Of a stretch of 64,000 nt of DNA, positions 50,560 to 63,287 are shown piece after piece (positions within the stretch are counted from its first letter, which is position 1; the number at the start of each line of letters is the position of its first letter). The notes under the pieces were generated by a model. The model saw only the letters and a program-made list of their open reading frames with translations, had not been told where the DNA came from and did not search any database. Made by a program: the position numbers and the translations under genes. Origin of the DNA: Gymnogyps californianus (taxonomy: Eukaryota > Chordata > Aves > Accipitriformes > Cathartidae); NCBI RefSeq assembly GCF_018139145.2, contig NC_059500.1, forward strand, positions 41,893,437-41,957,436, read 5' to 3'.

Positions 50560-52500
50560 ACATACATAGAAAACTAACACATCAGTTGGCAATGTATGAC
50601 CAGTCAGGCAGAAGATACTAAGTCATTCTTAAAAATCTACCAAGAACTGGTGAAATTCAAGAATGGAAGGAGAATAATGCAAGAGAAAAGCATGAAAATT
50701 ACTCATGAGGCTGAGAAGGAGCAAGTGTTCAGTAAATATTTCTTTTCTGCATTCAGAAAAAAAGCAGCTTGATGTATCAATAACAAATTTTTTTGAGTAT
50801 ATGTTTGAGTTTGAGTTTCCTAATAATGTTTGAGTTACTTAAAAACTTGAAAGACTCTTAAGAATCTTAAAAAGTTAAAATGTCATAGCATTTAGAAAGT
50901 TAAACACTATAACAATAACTCTGGCTGAATTACGGAATTGGACAGGGTGATCTCACACACCTTGGTGTTCATTTTTCTAGAAATCATGGTGCAGTGGGAA
51001 ACACATAGAATTTGTAGGTAGGGAAGACTGATGGAGCAAAAGGTGTACTAGATATTGAAAAGGTTAGGTAGATGGTTTACCAACTGAGAACATGGCTTTC
51101 TTGGTAACTTGCAGTAGCAAGAATTATTTAGTATTCCATTAAAAAAATACAACAAAAGTCAAAAGATAGATTTCTCAAAAATATAGAACATGTTCTCCTG
51201 CTTTTTCTTCCCATATGTGCTCCACTAGTTTAATACTTCAGGATTTTATTTGTTTATCATTGATATTGATTCAGAGCAAACATGTGGGAATATTGATATG
51301 GAATACAAAGAGTAAAGAATAAGACCTTTTGCATAATTAATGAGAATGGCAGTAGTGTTTCAGGAAAAGGCCTGTTAGCCATGTCTTTTTTTTTCAGTGG
51401 TCACTGGATCAAAACCAAAAAGAGCGACCAGCAAAAAGCTGACAGCAAAGTAATCAAAAAAAGCCACAAGCAGACACCTAGGTAAAAATGAGAAACACGT
51501 TATACGTTTCCCTACTACTCTTCTAATTATCCAATATGATACTTTTGAAAAATTGTCATGTTAAAAACCTAGTGTTCAGTCAATACTGGTAATGTGCTGA
51601 GGAATAGACTTCTGTGTGATGTTTGAATTGGCTCCACAATCTGATGGGGGAGGGAAAAAAAAAAAAACCACTCATAAAATCAATGCAACCTGTATTAAAG
51701 GGATTAAAATTTGGCTGACCAATAGACCACAAAATGTAACCCGTAAATGAAGACTCATCTTCCTGTTGGGGTTGCTACTAGTTCAGAAATGCAGGAATTT
51801 GTCCTCGCCCCATTGATCTTCAATACCTTTGTAAATGAACTGGAATAAAATATGGAAGCATTGCTTGTAAAATGTGCAGATGATACAAAAACTGGTGGAG
51901 AGAGAAGTAACAATGGTCATAGGTCAGTTATAAAACAGGCTGATCTGAATCATATAGTGAAGTTGGCTCATTTGATCAACATGAGGTTGAACATTGCCAA
52001 ATGCAAGGTCACATAATGTACGAAGAAAAAATGTAGACTGTGATTACTAGAAGAGAGATAGTATCATGTAGTGCATTAACATTGGAATGGCTCACTGTAA
52101 ATAATTAAATAAACATGAGCTTTTTTGTACCAAGGAAAGAGTTTTCTTAGATGTATAGACAATTCCCACAGAGAATATGGCCATGGTATGAAGTCTCCAC
52201 TGTGCATAAAGAAGAATACTGGCAACTCTGCTTCGAAAGGAAACATTAAGAAATTGGAAAGGATTTTAGAAAGAGCCACAAAAAGTTTTCAGACTAGAAA
52301 ACTTGTCTATTGAAAGACAGCTAAGACACTCAGTGTGTTACATTTATCTAAAAAAGGTTGAGAAGAGTCTTCATTATCATCAATAAGCGTCCACGTACAA
52401 AAGAGTTTTCTTACGGTGAATGACCCTTCAGTTTACCAGGAGAAGCCATAAAATCCTAATTAATGGATAACAAAGCTAGGAAAATTTGTAATGGGCAACT
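50560..52500 (+). mobile_element. very old, heavily decayed CR1-type LINE
   Basis: Islands of CR1 polymerase sequence appear in the correct order on the plus strand. First comes KEQVFSKYFFSAF (about 50718-50756), the counterpart of the usual [12 protein letters not shown]. Next is QEFVLAPLIFNTFVNELE (about 51790-51845), the counterpart of [17 protein letters not shown]. Then LVKCADDTK (about 51867-51895) is the catalytic box, followed by INMRLNIAKCKV (about 51977-52010) and GNIKKLERILERATK (about 52230-52276). Between the islands the frame is lost through many stops and indels, and about 1 kb in the middle is unrecognisable. This is much older than the other copies. Both limits are approximate. 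Confidence 0.7.
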
Positions 52501-53088
52501 CTTTAAATTAAATTATGATTTTAAAAATGTAGTTATTTTTATTTTATTAGTAATTCATTATTTGAACAACTTGTTCAGAGGTATAGTAAATTTTTTATCA
52601 CTTGAAATTTTAATATCAAGTTACTATCTTTCTGAAATATTTTGTGATTAAGCACAAGTTACAGGGATGTTGAACAATTTACTGAACAGAAAATTTTGCT
52701 GGAAGATCAGATTATTGTAATTGTCCCTTCAGGCCTTTAAATATTTGCATCTAGAGGGAGTTTTATGAAAGTTTTTCTTCCATTTTGGAGCCAGTCCGAT
52801 GCTACACTGCTACACCAGCCCTAGGATGCTGTGGCTTCCCAATACAGAGTCAAAGACAAGATGTAGGAATTCAGAAATGACTGATGGATAGAGGGAAATG
52901 GAAGGCATGCTCAGGAGGGCTGACGCTCACCCATGCCTTTTCACTTTATTGCATCTGCATCCACAATCCAATGAGCTATGAGAATATTGGTGCTTTTGTG
53001 CTGTAAATATTTTTAAAAGACTAGTCAGGCTACTTCTAATGATGTTCATGTTTTATAGCTATCACGTGCTAAAAGAGATGTGTTCTTT
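52501..53088. other. non-coding, nothing recognised
   Basis: Unique sequence between the old plus-strand CR1 and the 3' end of the minus-strand CR1. Confidence 0.5.
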
Positions 53089-53104
53089 GAATAGAATAGA
53101 ATAG
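53089..53104 (-). repeat. CR1 3'-terminal (ATTCT)n
   Basis: On the minus strand, about three ATTCT units end the CR1 that follows. This differs from the ATTCTATG octamer of the 38.6-kb copy and points to another CR1 subfamily. Confidence 0.8.
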
Positions 53105-53172
53105 TTCATTTGGAAGGTACCTATAACTATCATCTAGTTCAACTGCCCGGCTGCTTCAGGGCTGACCAAAAG

Positions 53173-55169
53173 TTAGAGCATGTTATTGAGGGTATTGTCC
53201 AAATGCCTCTTAAACACTGACAGGTATGAGGCATCGACCACCTCTCCAAGAAGCCTGTTCCAGTATTTGATCCCACTCTTGGTAAAGAAATGCTTCCTAA
53301 TGTCCAGTCTAAACCTCCCCTGGCACAGCTTTGAACCATTCCCATGCGTCCTGTCACTCGATCCCAGGGAGAAGAGATCAACACCTCCCTCTCCACTTCC
53401 CCTCCTCAGGAAGCTGTAGAGAGCAATGAGGTCACCTCTCAGCCTCCTTTTCTCCAAACTAGACAAGTCCAAAGTCCTTAGACGCTCCTCACAGAACATG
53501 CCTTCCATTCCTTCCACCAGCCTTGTTGCCCTCCTCTGGAGGCATTCAAGGACCTTCACATCTTCTGAAATTGTGGGGCCCAGAACTGCACACAGTTCTC
53601 AAGGTGAGGCCTCACTAAGGCTAAATACAGCGGGATAATCACCTCTTTTGACTGGTTGGTTATGTTGTGTTTGATGCACCCCAGGATGTGGTTTGCCCTC
53701 TTGGCTGCCAGGGCACACTGCTGACTCACATTGAGCCTGCAGTCAACCAGCACCCCCAGATCCCTTTCTGCAGGGCTGCTCTCCAGCCACTCCTCTCCCA
53801 ATTTATACTTGTGCCCAGCGTTACTCCATCCCAAGTACAGAATCTGGCATTTGTTCTTGTTAAATTTCATGCCATTGATGATTGCCCAATGCTCCAATCT
53901 ATCTAGATCCCTCTGCAAGGCCTCTTGTCCCTCAAGAGAGTCAACAGCACCTCCCAGTTTGGTATCATCAGCAAACTTGCTAATGGTGCATTCAACTCCT
54001 GCATCCAGATCATTGATAAAATTGTTGAACAGAACTGGCCCTAGAATTATGCCCTGAGGAACACCGCTGATGACTGGCCACCAGCCAGATGTAGCCCCAT
54101 TCACCACAACCCCTTTAGCCCTGTCATCCAGCCAGTTCTTCACCCAGCACACCACGTACATGCTTGTTTCACAGTTGGACAACTTGTCCAGAAGGATACT
54201 GTGAGGGACAGTATCAAAAGCCTTACTAAAATCCAGAAAAAACTACATCCACTGCCTTCACTTCATCGGCTGGGCAAGTGACCTTATCGTAGAAGAATAT
54301 TAAATTAGTCAAACAGGACTTTCGCTTTGTGAACCCATGTTGACCATGCCTGATGATTGCATTGTCCTTTAAATGCCTTACAATAGCATCCAGTATGACC
54401 TTCTCCATAATTTTTCCAGGAACTAAGGTTAGACTAAAAGGTCTGTAGTTTCCTGGGTCTTCCATCATGCTCTTCTTGTAAATTGCAGTAACATTGGCTA
54501 GCTTCCAGTCAGTGGGACCTCCCCAGACTCCCAAGACCTTTGCTAGATGATTGAGAGGGGTCCTGCTGTAACACCCATTAGTACTCTTTCAGTACTTTGG
54601 CATGAATCGTGTCAGGCCCCATGGACTTTTGACCATTCAACAGATATAATTTATCCCTTACAATTGCAGTGTCCACGTATGGAAAGTTACTGCTCCTGCA
54701 GCTGTGGTCCTCCAACTCAGAGGACAGGGCAGCCCAAGGTCTATCAGTATTATTAAAGACTGAGGCAAAAAAAATATTGAATATCTCCGCTTTTTCTTCA
54801 TCCCTGACTATCTTCAACACATATCCGTCCAATAGTTTTCTTGGATGTCCTCTTGCTATTAACATAGCTAAAAAAGCCTTTCTTGTTGTCTGACACAACA
54901 CTGGCCAATTTCAACTCCAGTTGAGCTCAGGCCTTTCGTGTCTTCCCCCTGCATATGTGAACCATGGCTCTGTAATCTTCTTGCGATGCCTGAATGCTCT
55001 TCCAGAGATCATAAAATTTCTTTTTCCTCCTGAGTTCCAAGAGGAGTTCCCTGTTCAGCCAAGCTGGTCTTCTGCCCCACTTACTTGACTTACAACACAA
55101 TGAGGGGTTCTGAATACCTTGCTGAGCTCCAGGACATTTTTTTTCAGTGGAATCTGCTGTCAACTGCAT
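53173..55169 (-). pseudogene. CR1 reverse transcriptase remnant, several breaks
   Basis: The coding region survives as consecutive open pieces: 55169-54927, 54901-54578, 54534-54226, 54182-53556 and 53559-53173. Two breaks can be read exactly. A 1-base insertion in an A run on the plus strand (about 54237-54242) shifts the frame inside motif A, so VDVVFLDF becomes VDVVFSGF and stops. A 1-base deletion near 53557, where an expected AAGGATG reads AAGATG, ends the fourth piece after FQKM. Motif B (SGVPQG, 54051-54068) and the catalytic FADD box (within 53955-53978) are intact. The breaks show it has long been untranslated. Confidence 0.9.
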
Positions 55170-55192
55170 TAAAATAGTTGAGGTTTGACAGT

Positions 55193-58100
55193 AGGAGCGT
55201 GCAAAAAAATCTCTGCTTCTTTTCTCTTCTGAAAGAACTTTTTTTCCTCTGTTTATAGGAGAAGCATTTGGGATTTCGCACTTGATCTCTATTATATAAA
55301 CCCTGTTCTACAGGGTATTTATGTATCTGTCTTCATAATTGCTCAATCATGTCCATTAGGGCCTGAATCCAGAACTAAAAGATGTGTGTGCCTGAAGTGC
55401 AACCTAAGGAAATGTCAAAGTCCTTGTGAGTTACCTATAAAGGGTTACCCAAGCACTTAGGTGCTTAAGAGGGTATAGGCATCTTTGAGTTTGGTTGGTT
55501 TTTATCTCTTTTTCAAACATTGTTTGCTTACCCTGTTGCATGACTCTTTAGTGCAGGATGCATAAGCAGTCCCTAGAGCCACGACTAGAAACCTAGTATG
55601 CTTGTATCTTATGGAAAAGGTCTCCTCAGGGAAACAGATCTCCCTGTGTTCTCAGGCTTTATAATTCCCTGAAAACTGGATTGCCTTCTAAACACTGTTT
55701 TTTAGCTTCAGCAGGAGAGACGGAAGGTGCCTTCCATTCATGTAGGCCACAGAATAATGTTAGGCATCTTCCTATGAGGGAAGAGATGTGGTTTGAATGG
55801 CTTCAGGCTGAAGAAGGTCTAGGAGCCACATTTTTCGCTCCCTAGCACTTCAACCACTACCACTGCTGCTGCCATTTTTTGAAGGCAAGAGCTGGAGACT
55901 TCTCTTCTGTTTCCAACCATTTCTGTTTCCATCCTGTTTCCAGACTGTATGGTGCGAGCAGCTTTTGCCTGTGAATATAGGTCTTGCGCAGGCTGTCTGG
56001 AATAGGGGAATAAGAGAAACGTCAGGTACACCCCCTATTTCACTGTTCCCTGTGAGCTGATTTAGACACCTCTGCTGCTCCCTGTATAGGTTGTTAACAG
56101 ACTGCACTCTAGGGATCTGTCTTTCCCCATATGTTGTATGAGATACGTAGATGATTTACTTGACTTTGTGAATATCACTCCTTGAACTGAGCAATTAAAG
56201 GGGAAAAATGGGAGGACACATTTCTATAACAGTCTTCCTTTGTGAATCTGGACCTTCATGTTGCAAGGCAATGTGCATAGCCTGGATAAGAAGGAAATCC
56301 TTCTCCTTTTTTTGGCAGGGCCAAAAGAAACTAAAGAGGACTTACAGTTTACAGTTGTTTACCATAAATTGAACACAGAAATTAATATCCTGATGAAAAG
56401 ATAATTACCACATCATTCAGACTGTTTAGAAGTCATCTTAAAACTAATAACTTGATTATTAAATATGTAATGGTGAAGAAAGAGTATCTGTATAGATAAA
56501 ATAGCACAACACAAATAACTAGAAGTTGCAGTCTGGAAATTAAAAAATAAAATTATAGGCAGCACACTCTATAAAACATAGTCAGTAAATTTGCTTTACC
56601 ACTATTATTGTCAGAATAATGTAACAAACAGATGGAGAATTGAATATAATTTGGTTAGCTAATTTTAACAGGCTTGGCTACAAGTGTTAACTTATTTTTA
56701 TATTTGATTTTTACTGTATTTGCTGTAGCTGAACTTGCATGACAAAAGCTGGAATCTGCACACAAGTACAGCTGGTGAGATGTCAGCAGGATATCATATA
56801 GCCCCAATTAGAATTTATCTTTCTGTCCCACAAAAAAATTTTGGGCTTGATTTATGTTTGTGCAGTTCATAGAAATTATTGTAAGCCATCAGCTACACTA
56901 CTAAGGGCCTAGGATCAAAATTACGTGCAAACACATGCATACCAGAATGCTACTAGACAAGAAGAAGAGATACCAATTAGCTGAATCAGTCGGTGCTATT
57001 AGATGCAATTTTTCAGTCTCCCTGGGAAAAAAGTAGGCTTCTTTTTGAATGAGTACTAAACCTGCATCATTTTCATGTCAAATTAAGCACAGTACCCTAT
57101 CTCTAAAGTACAAGGTAGGAAAGAAAGAGCACCATTACATGATTTATGACAGCAGGTATTCTGCAGTTTCAGTTGAACTCTGTGTAACACGTACTATATT
57201 ATGTGGGAAGGTTTCACTTTATCAACACTAGTAGCCAACTAGTACTTAATTGAGAACCTATTTAGTAATATCCACCAAAATTGGCTATTAACTTCAGTTG
57301 CCCTATGATCATAATTCTTATTCATAGAAATAGAATTAATCTATAAAAATAAAATATACTGTAATAACTATTGCAAGAGCACGCCACTAGAAAAAGCTCT
57401 TTGACTTCACACAGTGATTAGACTCATTATAACAGTGAATGGAAGAAACTTTCAGAGAATTTGGGCTCAAGAAACAGAGCTGCTCAATCTAGAAGATAGG
57501 GGGTGGCTATTCAGATTGTCATAACTTGTAGTACTTCAAAGATTTTTGGTGTTTGTATTAGGGTGTAAAAGAAATACAAAACTGAAAATGTTGGTGCATA
57601 TATAGCTATTTGCATCAAGACTGGACACGAGTTCCTCTGACTGATTCAACCTAAAAAGCAAAACAAAGAAAATTTTGACATCATAGAGGGGACAGTATTC
57701 TTGTTTTCCTACTGTTTTCTATTTCAGTAGAAATCCTATATTGATTTTTGGCCATAAAGAAGTGAGCAAAATAGTTTGATTTTAAAAATATATTTTTCTA
57801 CCTGATTCTTGTTTGAGAGACAAATAGAAGAGAAATGCTCCGCTGATTTTAGTTGTACATAGCATAGATTTGAAAACCGACTCAGAGCACAGTTAAGACG
57901 TTATTTGCTTGTTCTTTTCTAGCAGATTCTCTTAAGAATTATCACTAACATTATCTGGCAGCCATTGGAATAATAATTTCCATTAGCCAATAAAAGGCAG
58001 AAAAATATTTAACTTGCAAAATTCTTGAAACTCTGCAGCATGTTAATGAAATGTTGCTTTTTTCCCCTGAATAAGAAGTGAAAAATAACCTGGTAGTGAC

Positions 58101-59231
58101 CATATTAATATATTTATTATATTTCCTGGGGGATATGACTATAATGTGTTTTACTTGGCCCAGTACTGAAGGAATAGTAATCTACTTCCTTTTACTATGA
58201 AAATCTAACATGCAGGAGAGCAAGGCTAGTGTTACAGGCTGATCAAACATGTGCAACTCAATCTCTTCATATCAAAAGAAAGAAAATAGATAAAGTGGAG
58301 CTAAGTCTTCTGGGTCTCAAAAGTGAAACTACAGTAAAAATGAACTAGCAAGAACAAGTAGAGAGGGGAACAGTGTTTAATGTGACAGATGAGAAAATGA
58401 ATTGCACAACAGCTTGTCGGATATCCACAGGAAGGGCAATATAGCATTTGTCAGGGCCACAGATCTGTTGTTTCAGTGGTCAAGAAAAGATGAAATGATG
58501 TTGCAAATACCTCTGTGGAATGAAAAAGAAGGCTATGGTTTTCAGATGTTTTCCAGAAGAAGGTAACCAAATTGAAACATAGTTTGGTTACAAGAACCTT
58601 TGTAATTGCAAAATGTCCCCAGGTTGTCGGTCTGAGTACAGAGTGAAAGGTGGTGAGGTTGGAGATGATCAGAAATGAAGGAAAGCAAACTCAGAGATGG
58701 GAGATGATTGAGACATGTGCAGTCTTAAGGCAATCATAAAAGGTTAGCAGCACAAATACCGGAGGAGAAATGGATATCTGAGCTATTGGCATAGAGGCTT
58801 TAGGTGAATTTATGCTCATGGGCACCCCATGTGCAGAAGTAAGAAAAAAGAAAGGGACCAAGCATTGTATGCTATCCACAGTACATTGTAGAAGGGATGA
58901 GAAGCATTCTTTGCAGGAAGTGCTGAAGAAATGATTCAAAAAAACGCAGAAGTCAGAATCAGATACAAACAATGTGTCAGAGAAGATAAGAGTAGAATTA
59001 TGATTGTAAGGTTTTTTTTATTAGGAAGAGGTCATTATAAAAATACACTGGGGAAAAAAAAGGTTTTGAATAGGTTTAAAATATACTGGTGTAGAACAGT
59101 GACATTAATGTACTTCAGTATATTGCAGTCAGAGCCTTACCACTTAAGAGTCTTATATTTCACTGTGTAATTTACAGTAGTTGTTTCATACATCAAGTCA
59201 TCATCTTCATAGCCATGTCCAGACCATTACA
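55193..59231. other. non-coding, one possible ancient repeat
   Basis: About 4 kb of AT-rich unique DNA. At about 55365-55500 the phrases GTGCCTGAAGTGCAACCTA and GCACTTAGGTGCTTAAGAG resemble a palindromic amniote repeat built on AGGTGCCTAAG units. The resemblance is weak. Confidence 0.45.
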
Positions 59232-59237
59232 ACTTGT

Positions 59238-59834
59238 TTTCGTCATTAAACCCCAGCCAGCCACTAAGCACCACACAGCTGCTCGCTCATTCCCCCCCTC
59301 GGTGGGATGGGGGAGAGAATCAGAAGAGTAAAAGTGAGAAAACTCGTGGGTTGGGATAAAGACAGTTTAATAGGCAAAGCAAAAGCTGTGCATGCAAGCA
59401 AAGCAAAACAAGGGATTCATTCACCACTTCCTATCGGCAGGCAGGTGTTCAGCCATCTCCAGGAAAGCAGGGCTCCATCACGCCTAACGGTTACTTGGGA
59501 AGACAAAATGACATCACTCTGAACGTCCCCCCCTTCCTTCTTCTTCCCCCAGCTTTATATGCTGAGCATGACGTCATATGGTATGGAATATCCCTTTGGT
59601 CAGTTGAGGTCAGCTGTCCCAGCTGTGTCCCCTCCCAACTTCTGGTGCACCCCCAGCCTACTCGCTGGTGGGGTGGCGTGAGAAGCAGAAAAGGCCTTGA
59701 CCCTGTGTAAGCACTGCTCAGCAATAACTAAAACACCCCTGTATTATCAACACTGTTCCCAGCACAAATCCAAAATGTAGCCCCATACTGGCTACTATGA
59801 AGAAAATTAACTCTGTCCCAGCCAAAACCAGCAC
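59238..59834 (+). mobile_element. full-length solo LTR, same subfamily as 17368 copy
   Basis: About 597 bp. Begins near TTCGTCATTAAACCCCAGCC (the expected first TG has mutated) and ends near AAAACCAGCAC. It carries the GCAAGCAAAGCAAAACAAG and CAGGCAGGTGTTCAGCC blocks shared with the 17368 LTR, and the 3' GAAAATTAACTCTGTCCCAGCC block shared with the 35429 LTR. A TATA-like TTTATAT at about 59554 lies just before a perfect TGACGTCA cAMP-response palindrome (59569-59576). Flanking hexamers ACTTGT (59232-59237) and ACCTGT (59835-59840) match at five of six positions and are a probable target-site duplication. No internal retroviral genes adjoin it. Confidence 0.88.
59569..59576 (+). promoter_or_regulatory. 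CRE-like TGACGTCA within LTR
   Basis: A perfect 8-bp palindrome known as the CREB/ATF consensus site. It sits about 15 bp downstream of the LTR's TATA-like TTTATAT. The corresponding position of the 35429 LTR reads TGACGTTC and the 17368 copy is altered, so only this copy keeps the full site. Function is inferred from the motif only. Confidence 0.5.
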
Positions 59835-59840
59835 ACCTGT

Positions 59841-62800
59841 GCATGTTCCAATACCGCTGTATGCCTCTACTCATTGCCAGATGAGGAATTAATCCAGCCT
59901 GAAATTAAATTTATAGACTCCATCCTAAAAATAGGAACAGAATGAAAGAATCAACAGAAAGGTTTCTTTTATTGGAAACATCACTATGTCAATGAGCACT
60001 GTGACCTGCCAGGTGTGAAGCTGAGCTAGATGTAAGGCACCTGGCAAATTGACCTTCAGCTTTTAGTTTAACTGTTGCAGAAGTGATAGTGCATGATAAT
60101 CCCAGTACACTTTAAATGAATCTTGTGTAATGGAGAAAGAGCGGAATGTGGGTCTGTCATCTTTTGAAAATTATATTGACTTTTCAGACTGGATAACTAG
60201 TGACCGATTGGTGTGAATATGAGGTCACTGAAAGTCCTTAACTAGAAGAAACCAGTCAGAGTCACTGTCAATTGACTGTTCATTGACTGAGAAGAAGATA
60301 CAGTACTGCAACATTTACAAAAGTCATGAGCCATATTCTGCCCTTAGCCATACTTGTATAACTCTGGAATATGCAGTCAATCTCATAATTCTTGAATTAT
60401 TCTAGTGTTTAATGTTTTAATTTATCCTCCCCATTTGCTCTTCTTCATCTTTTTCAGAATATTCCTCTCCACCCATAAAAGGTGGACAGCAGCCCAAAGG
60501 TCCACATTTATCTCACAGTTGCCAAAAGCTAACAACTACTTTCTGACTCTTCTTTGTCTCTTAATGCTAGACTCTAAGGGTAGGAATTTTTCTAGTGATT
60601 TCAAAAAGTTATTCTGTCTCTTCAATACATAGCTGCTATGCCACCAAACATTAGTTTGATCCTCCTTCCTTTTTGAATATGAAATACAAAATCAATAAAA
60701 TCCTAAAAACAAAGAAGAAATGTCCAAGCCATACAAAACATGCAGTGACTTTCTGTGCACAGAATATTCTCTATTTTGTACAGGCCTCTAAAAAGAAAGG
60801 AAGATAGGAGGGACAGTAAATCTTTTAAATAATTTGGCTTATGTAAATTTTGTATAAATATGAAGAAGAGTATAGAAATATTGTTACCAGTGAATAACAA
60901 TAGTTTGGTGGGTCGTTTTTTCACAGAGGATATTGTACTGCACAGTATCTGTACTGCAAGCAGCATTTCCTTTCTGTTCCGTTACTACCAGAAAGAAGTT
61001 AATGTAGCATAGCTTACCCTGAAATGCCTGAATAATTATTTCAAGGCAAGGTATTGGAAGGCTAGGTCTAATAGATACTACAATTGAACTCAGTCAGAGA
61101 GCAGCTAGATGCATTATTGATTATGCATGCGCTTCAGGGTCTTACAGTTTGCACATCAGCACTTGCACTAAGTAATAAACCTAGAAAAGTCTTAACATAT
61201 CTGTTTAAACCATCTAAGCAGAAATCATTTATTCCAGCAATTAAAAATAAATATGGTCATGAGGTTACCACAATGAAGGATATTTATTTAGTTCAGTACT
61301 TTAAGGATTCTATTAAACATTGCATTCTCAAGATGACCTCTAGCTTTTACTCATTAGATAACATCAGACAAATTTTTATTAGGAAATGTTGATGTTTCTT
61401 TTGCACATGAGTGCACAGTGGATAATTCGAAAAAAAAAACCCAAAAAACCATTGGTTAAAGGAATAGAGTATGCTATTAGTAGCCTTTGATCTGGGAAAG
61501 CTGCCAGTCTAGCTGGTGTTAATTTAGCTAGTATATAAAAGAAAGAGCCTATACCTCCATGTAACCACTATTTATCTCACTTTTATTAGGATTTTCCTTT
61601 TCAATCTGTAGAAATTTTGACTAGTGAAATGCCTTCTCTTCACAATTAGCTTATTAGGGAATAAGCTCCTCACCCTGGATTCCTTCAGCCCACTGAGGTA
61701 TTCCAAGAATTTCAACTTTTTAAGAAGGCACTTTTGTGAAGAATCTTCTCAGGCTGGGGAATTAATGTTTTCTTTTTTTTTGTAAATGCCCTTCCTGAAA
61801 ATTACCCTGAAGCTGTTCTCCAGGTTGCTGTTTTTTCCTCCTCCCCATCACAGACCATTATCTTTTGATGCAGCACATTTAGCCCTGAATTGATAGCCAT
61901 TGCCTGAGCCTGCAAAGTGTAAAGTATCCCTTGAGAACATCAGGAGCAGGACCTGAGGATCTCAGGGCTTTAGGATTTCCAATGAGATGGAGGGACATAA
62001 ATCCAAGGAGTCTATTTGAACAGGGAGCACACAGTAAAACTAAAACTAAAACAAGAAAGTAGCAAATCTGTCTGGTCGCTCTAACTTTTTAGCTGATGTT
62101 GAAACCTTCAGGCAGCTGATGATCAGTTAGTGCTCCATCACAAAGGCATTCAGGGCTAGATGATCAAAATGTCTGCTATGTGAAAGTAGCTTGACAAGTC
62201 AACTTAAGGATCAGGATAGAGATATGCTGAGAAAAAAAGTCAGAGCACAGCTCAACAGCCCTTGGTTGTTCCAAGGGCTAGTATTTTATTATTTGTACCA
62301 CAGATGAAGTCTGAAGCTCACCACAGTCTCAAAAAGGAATTTAATTTACACCCTCAAAATCGAAATGCCCTAAATGGGCCAAAGTTTTTACACCTGTTTC
62401 TTCATTTGATCTAAGATATTTTTAGCTGTTTCCCAGATATGTTCTTTATCCCCTTCTTCCAACTATTACACAGGCTGTGCCTGTTTTTTCCTGCTTATCC
62501 AAAATAGCCAAAAGATGAGTAGTGGGATTCCAGGGAAATGTGCTGGCTTGTCAGTTGAAAGAGGTCTGTAAGAAGAGAGATCACAGATGTAGCTTCCATC
62601 TTGCCATAATTGAGGAAACGGAGCGGTGGACAGACAGGGAGGAACTGAATAAGGATTTGTGTCAGAAATGGAAGCAATTAAAAGTTAAGCATTCACTTCA
62701 GAACATATTTCCACAAAGTGAAGGTGTTAGCTGTGCTTTTTTGTTACGGGTTGAGTTCTTGCTCCCTTTTGTCAGGGTACAGGAAGCTCCCAAAGAGAAC

Positions 62801-63287
62801 TAATGCTGGCAGGTTCATGGGAACAGGAAAGAGAATGCATTTGAAGGGACACAGACAGGGTAGTAAAAAACCTGGGGCATGACAGGAACAACAGTCCCCT
62901 ATAGTGGTTGTGTTTGTATCTCAGACACTTTGTTTGATGGAACTTTCACAGCATATGGTACAATGCAGGACATTTAAACCCTTTGACCATAATTTTGCTA
63001 TAGCCTTGGAATAAGGCTTTTCAAGGTTGGGTGGGAATTTGATAGAATTGGTAGGTTGTTGGGGCATATAACAAAAAGAAGCACTGTAGATAATCGGCAT
63101 TGCCTAATGCCAGAAGTCAGTCCAACTAATTGAAGACTAGGAACAGCAACATTATGTCTGTTACCAGAGAATATGCAATGTTTAAAAAGCTTGTTGCAAA
63201 CATTAATTAAATCTGACTGTATTTGTTTGTGATATTTAAATATAGTGGTCCCATGTGAAATGATTAGCTGAGACACAAAGAGGTGAA
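59841..63287. other. non-coding, nothing recognised
   Basis: AT-rich unique DNA. A plus-strand open frame at 62522-62803 has mixed composition but no recognised family or clear splice sites. Confidence 0.5.

Larger units (their letters stand above)
53089..55192 (-). mobile_element. CR1 LINE, 2.1 kb, minus strand
   Basis: This is the longest CR1 of the window. Reading the minus strand from 55192, it begins in the linker between endonuclease and polymerase (GRRPAWLNRELLLELRRKKK). It then passes DEEKAEIFNIFFASVFN, the polymerase motifs and the C-terminal region (FRLDIRKHFFTKSGIKYWNR), and ends in an ATTCT tail at 53089. The endonuclease and 5' end are missing. Plus-strand open frames across it are antisense shadows. 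Confidence 0.95.

Noticed and set aside
53667..54057. Plus-strand open frames of up to 108 codons
   Set aside because: Antisense shadows of the minus-strand CR1 polymerase.
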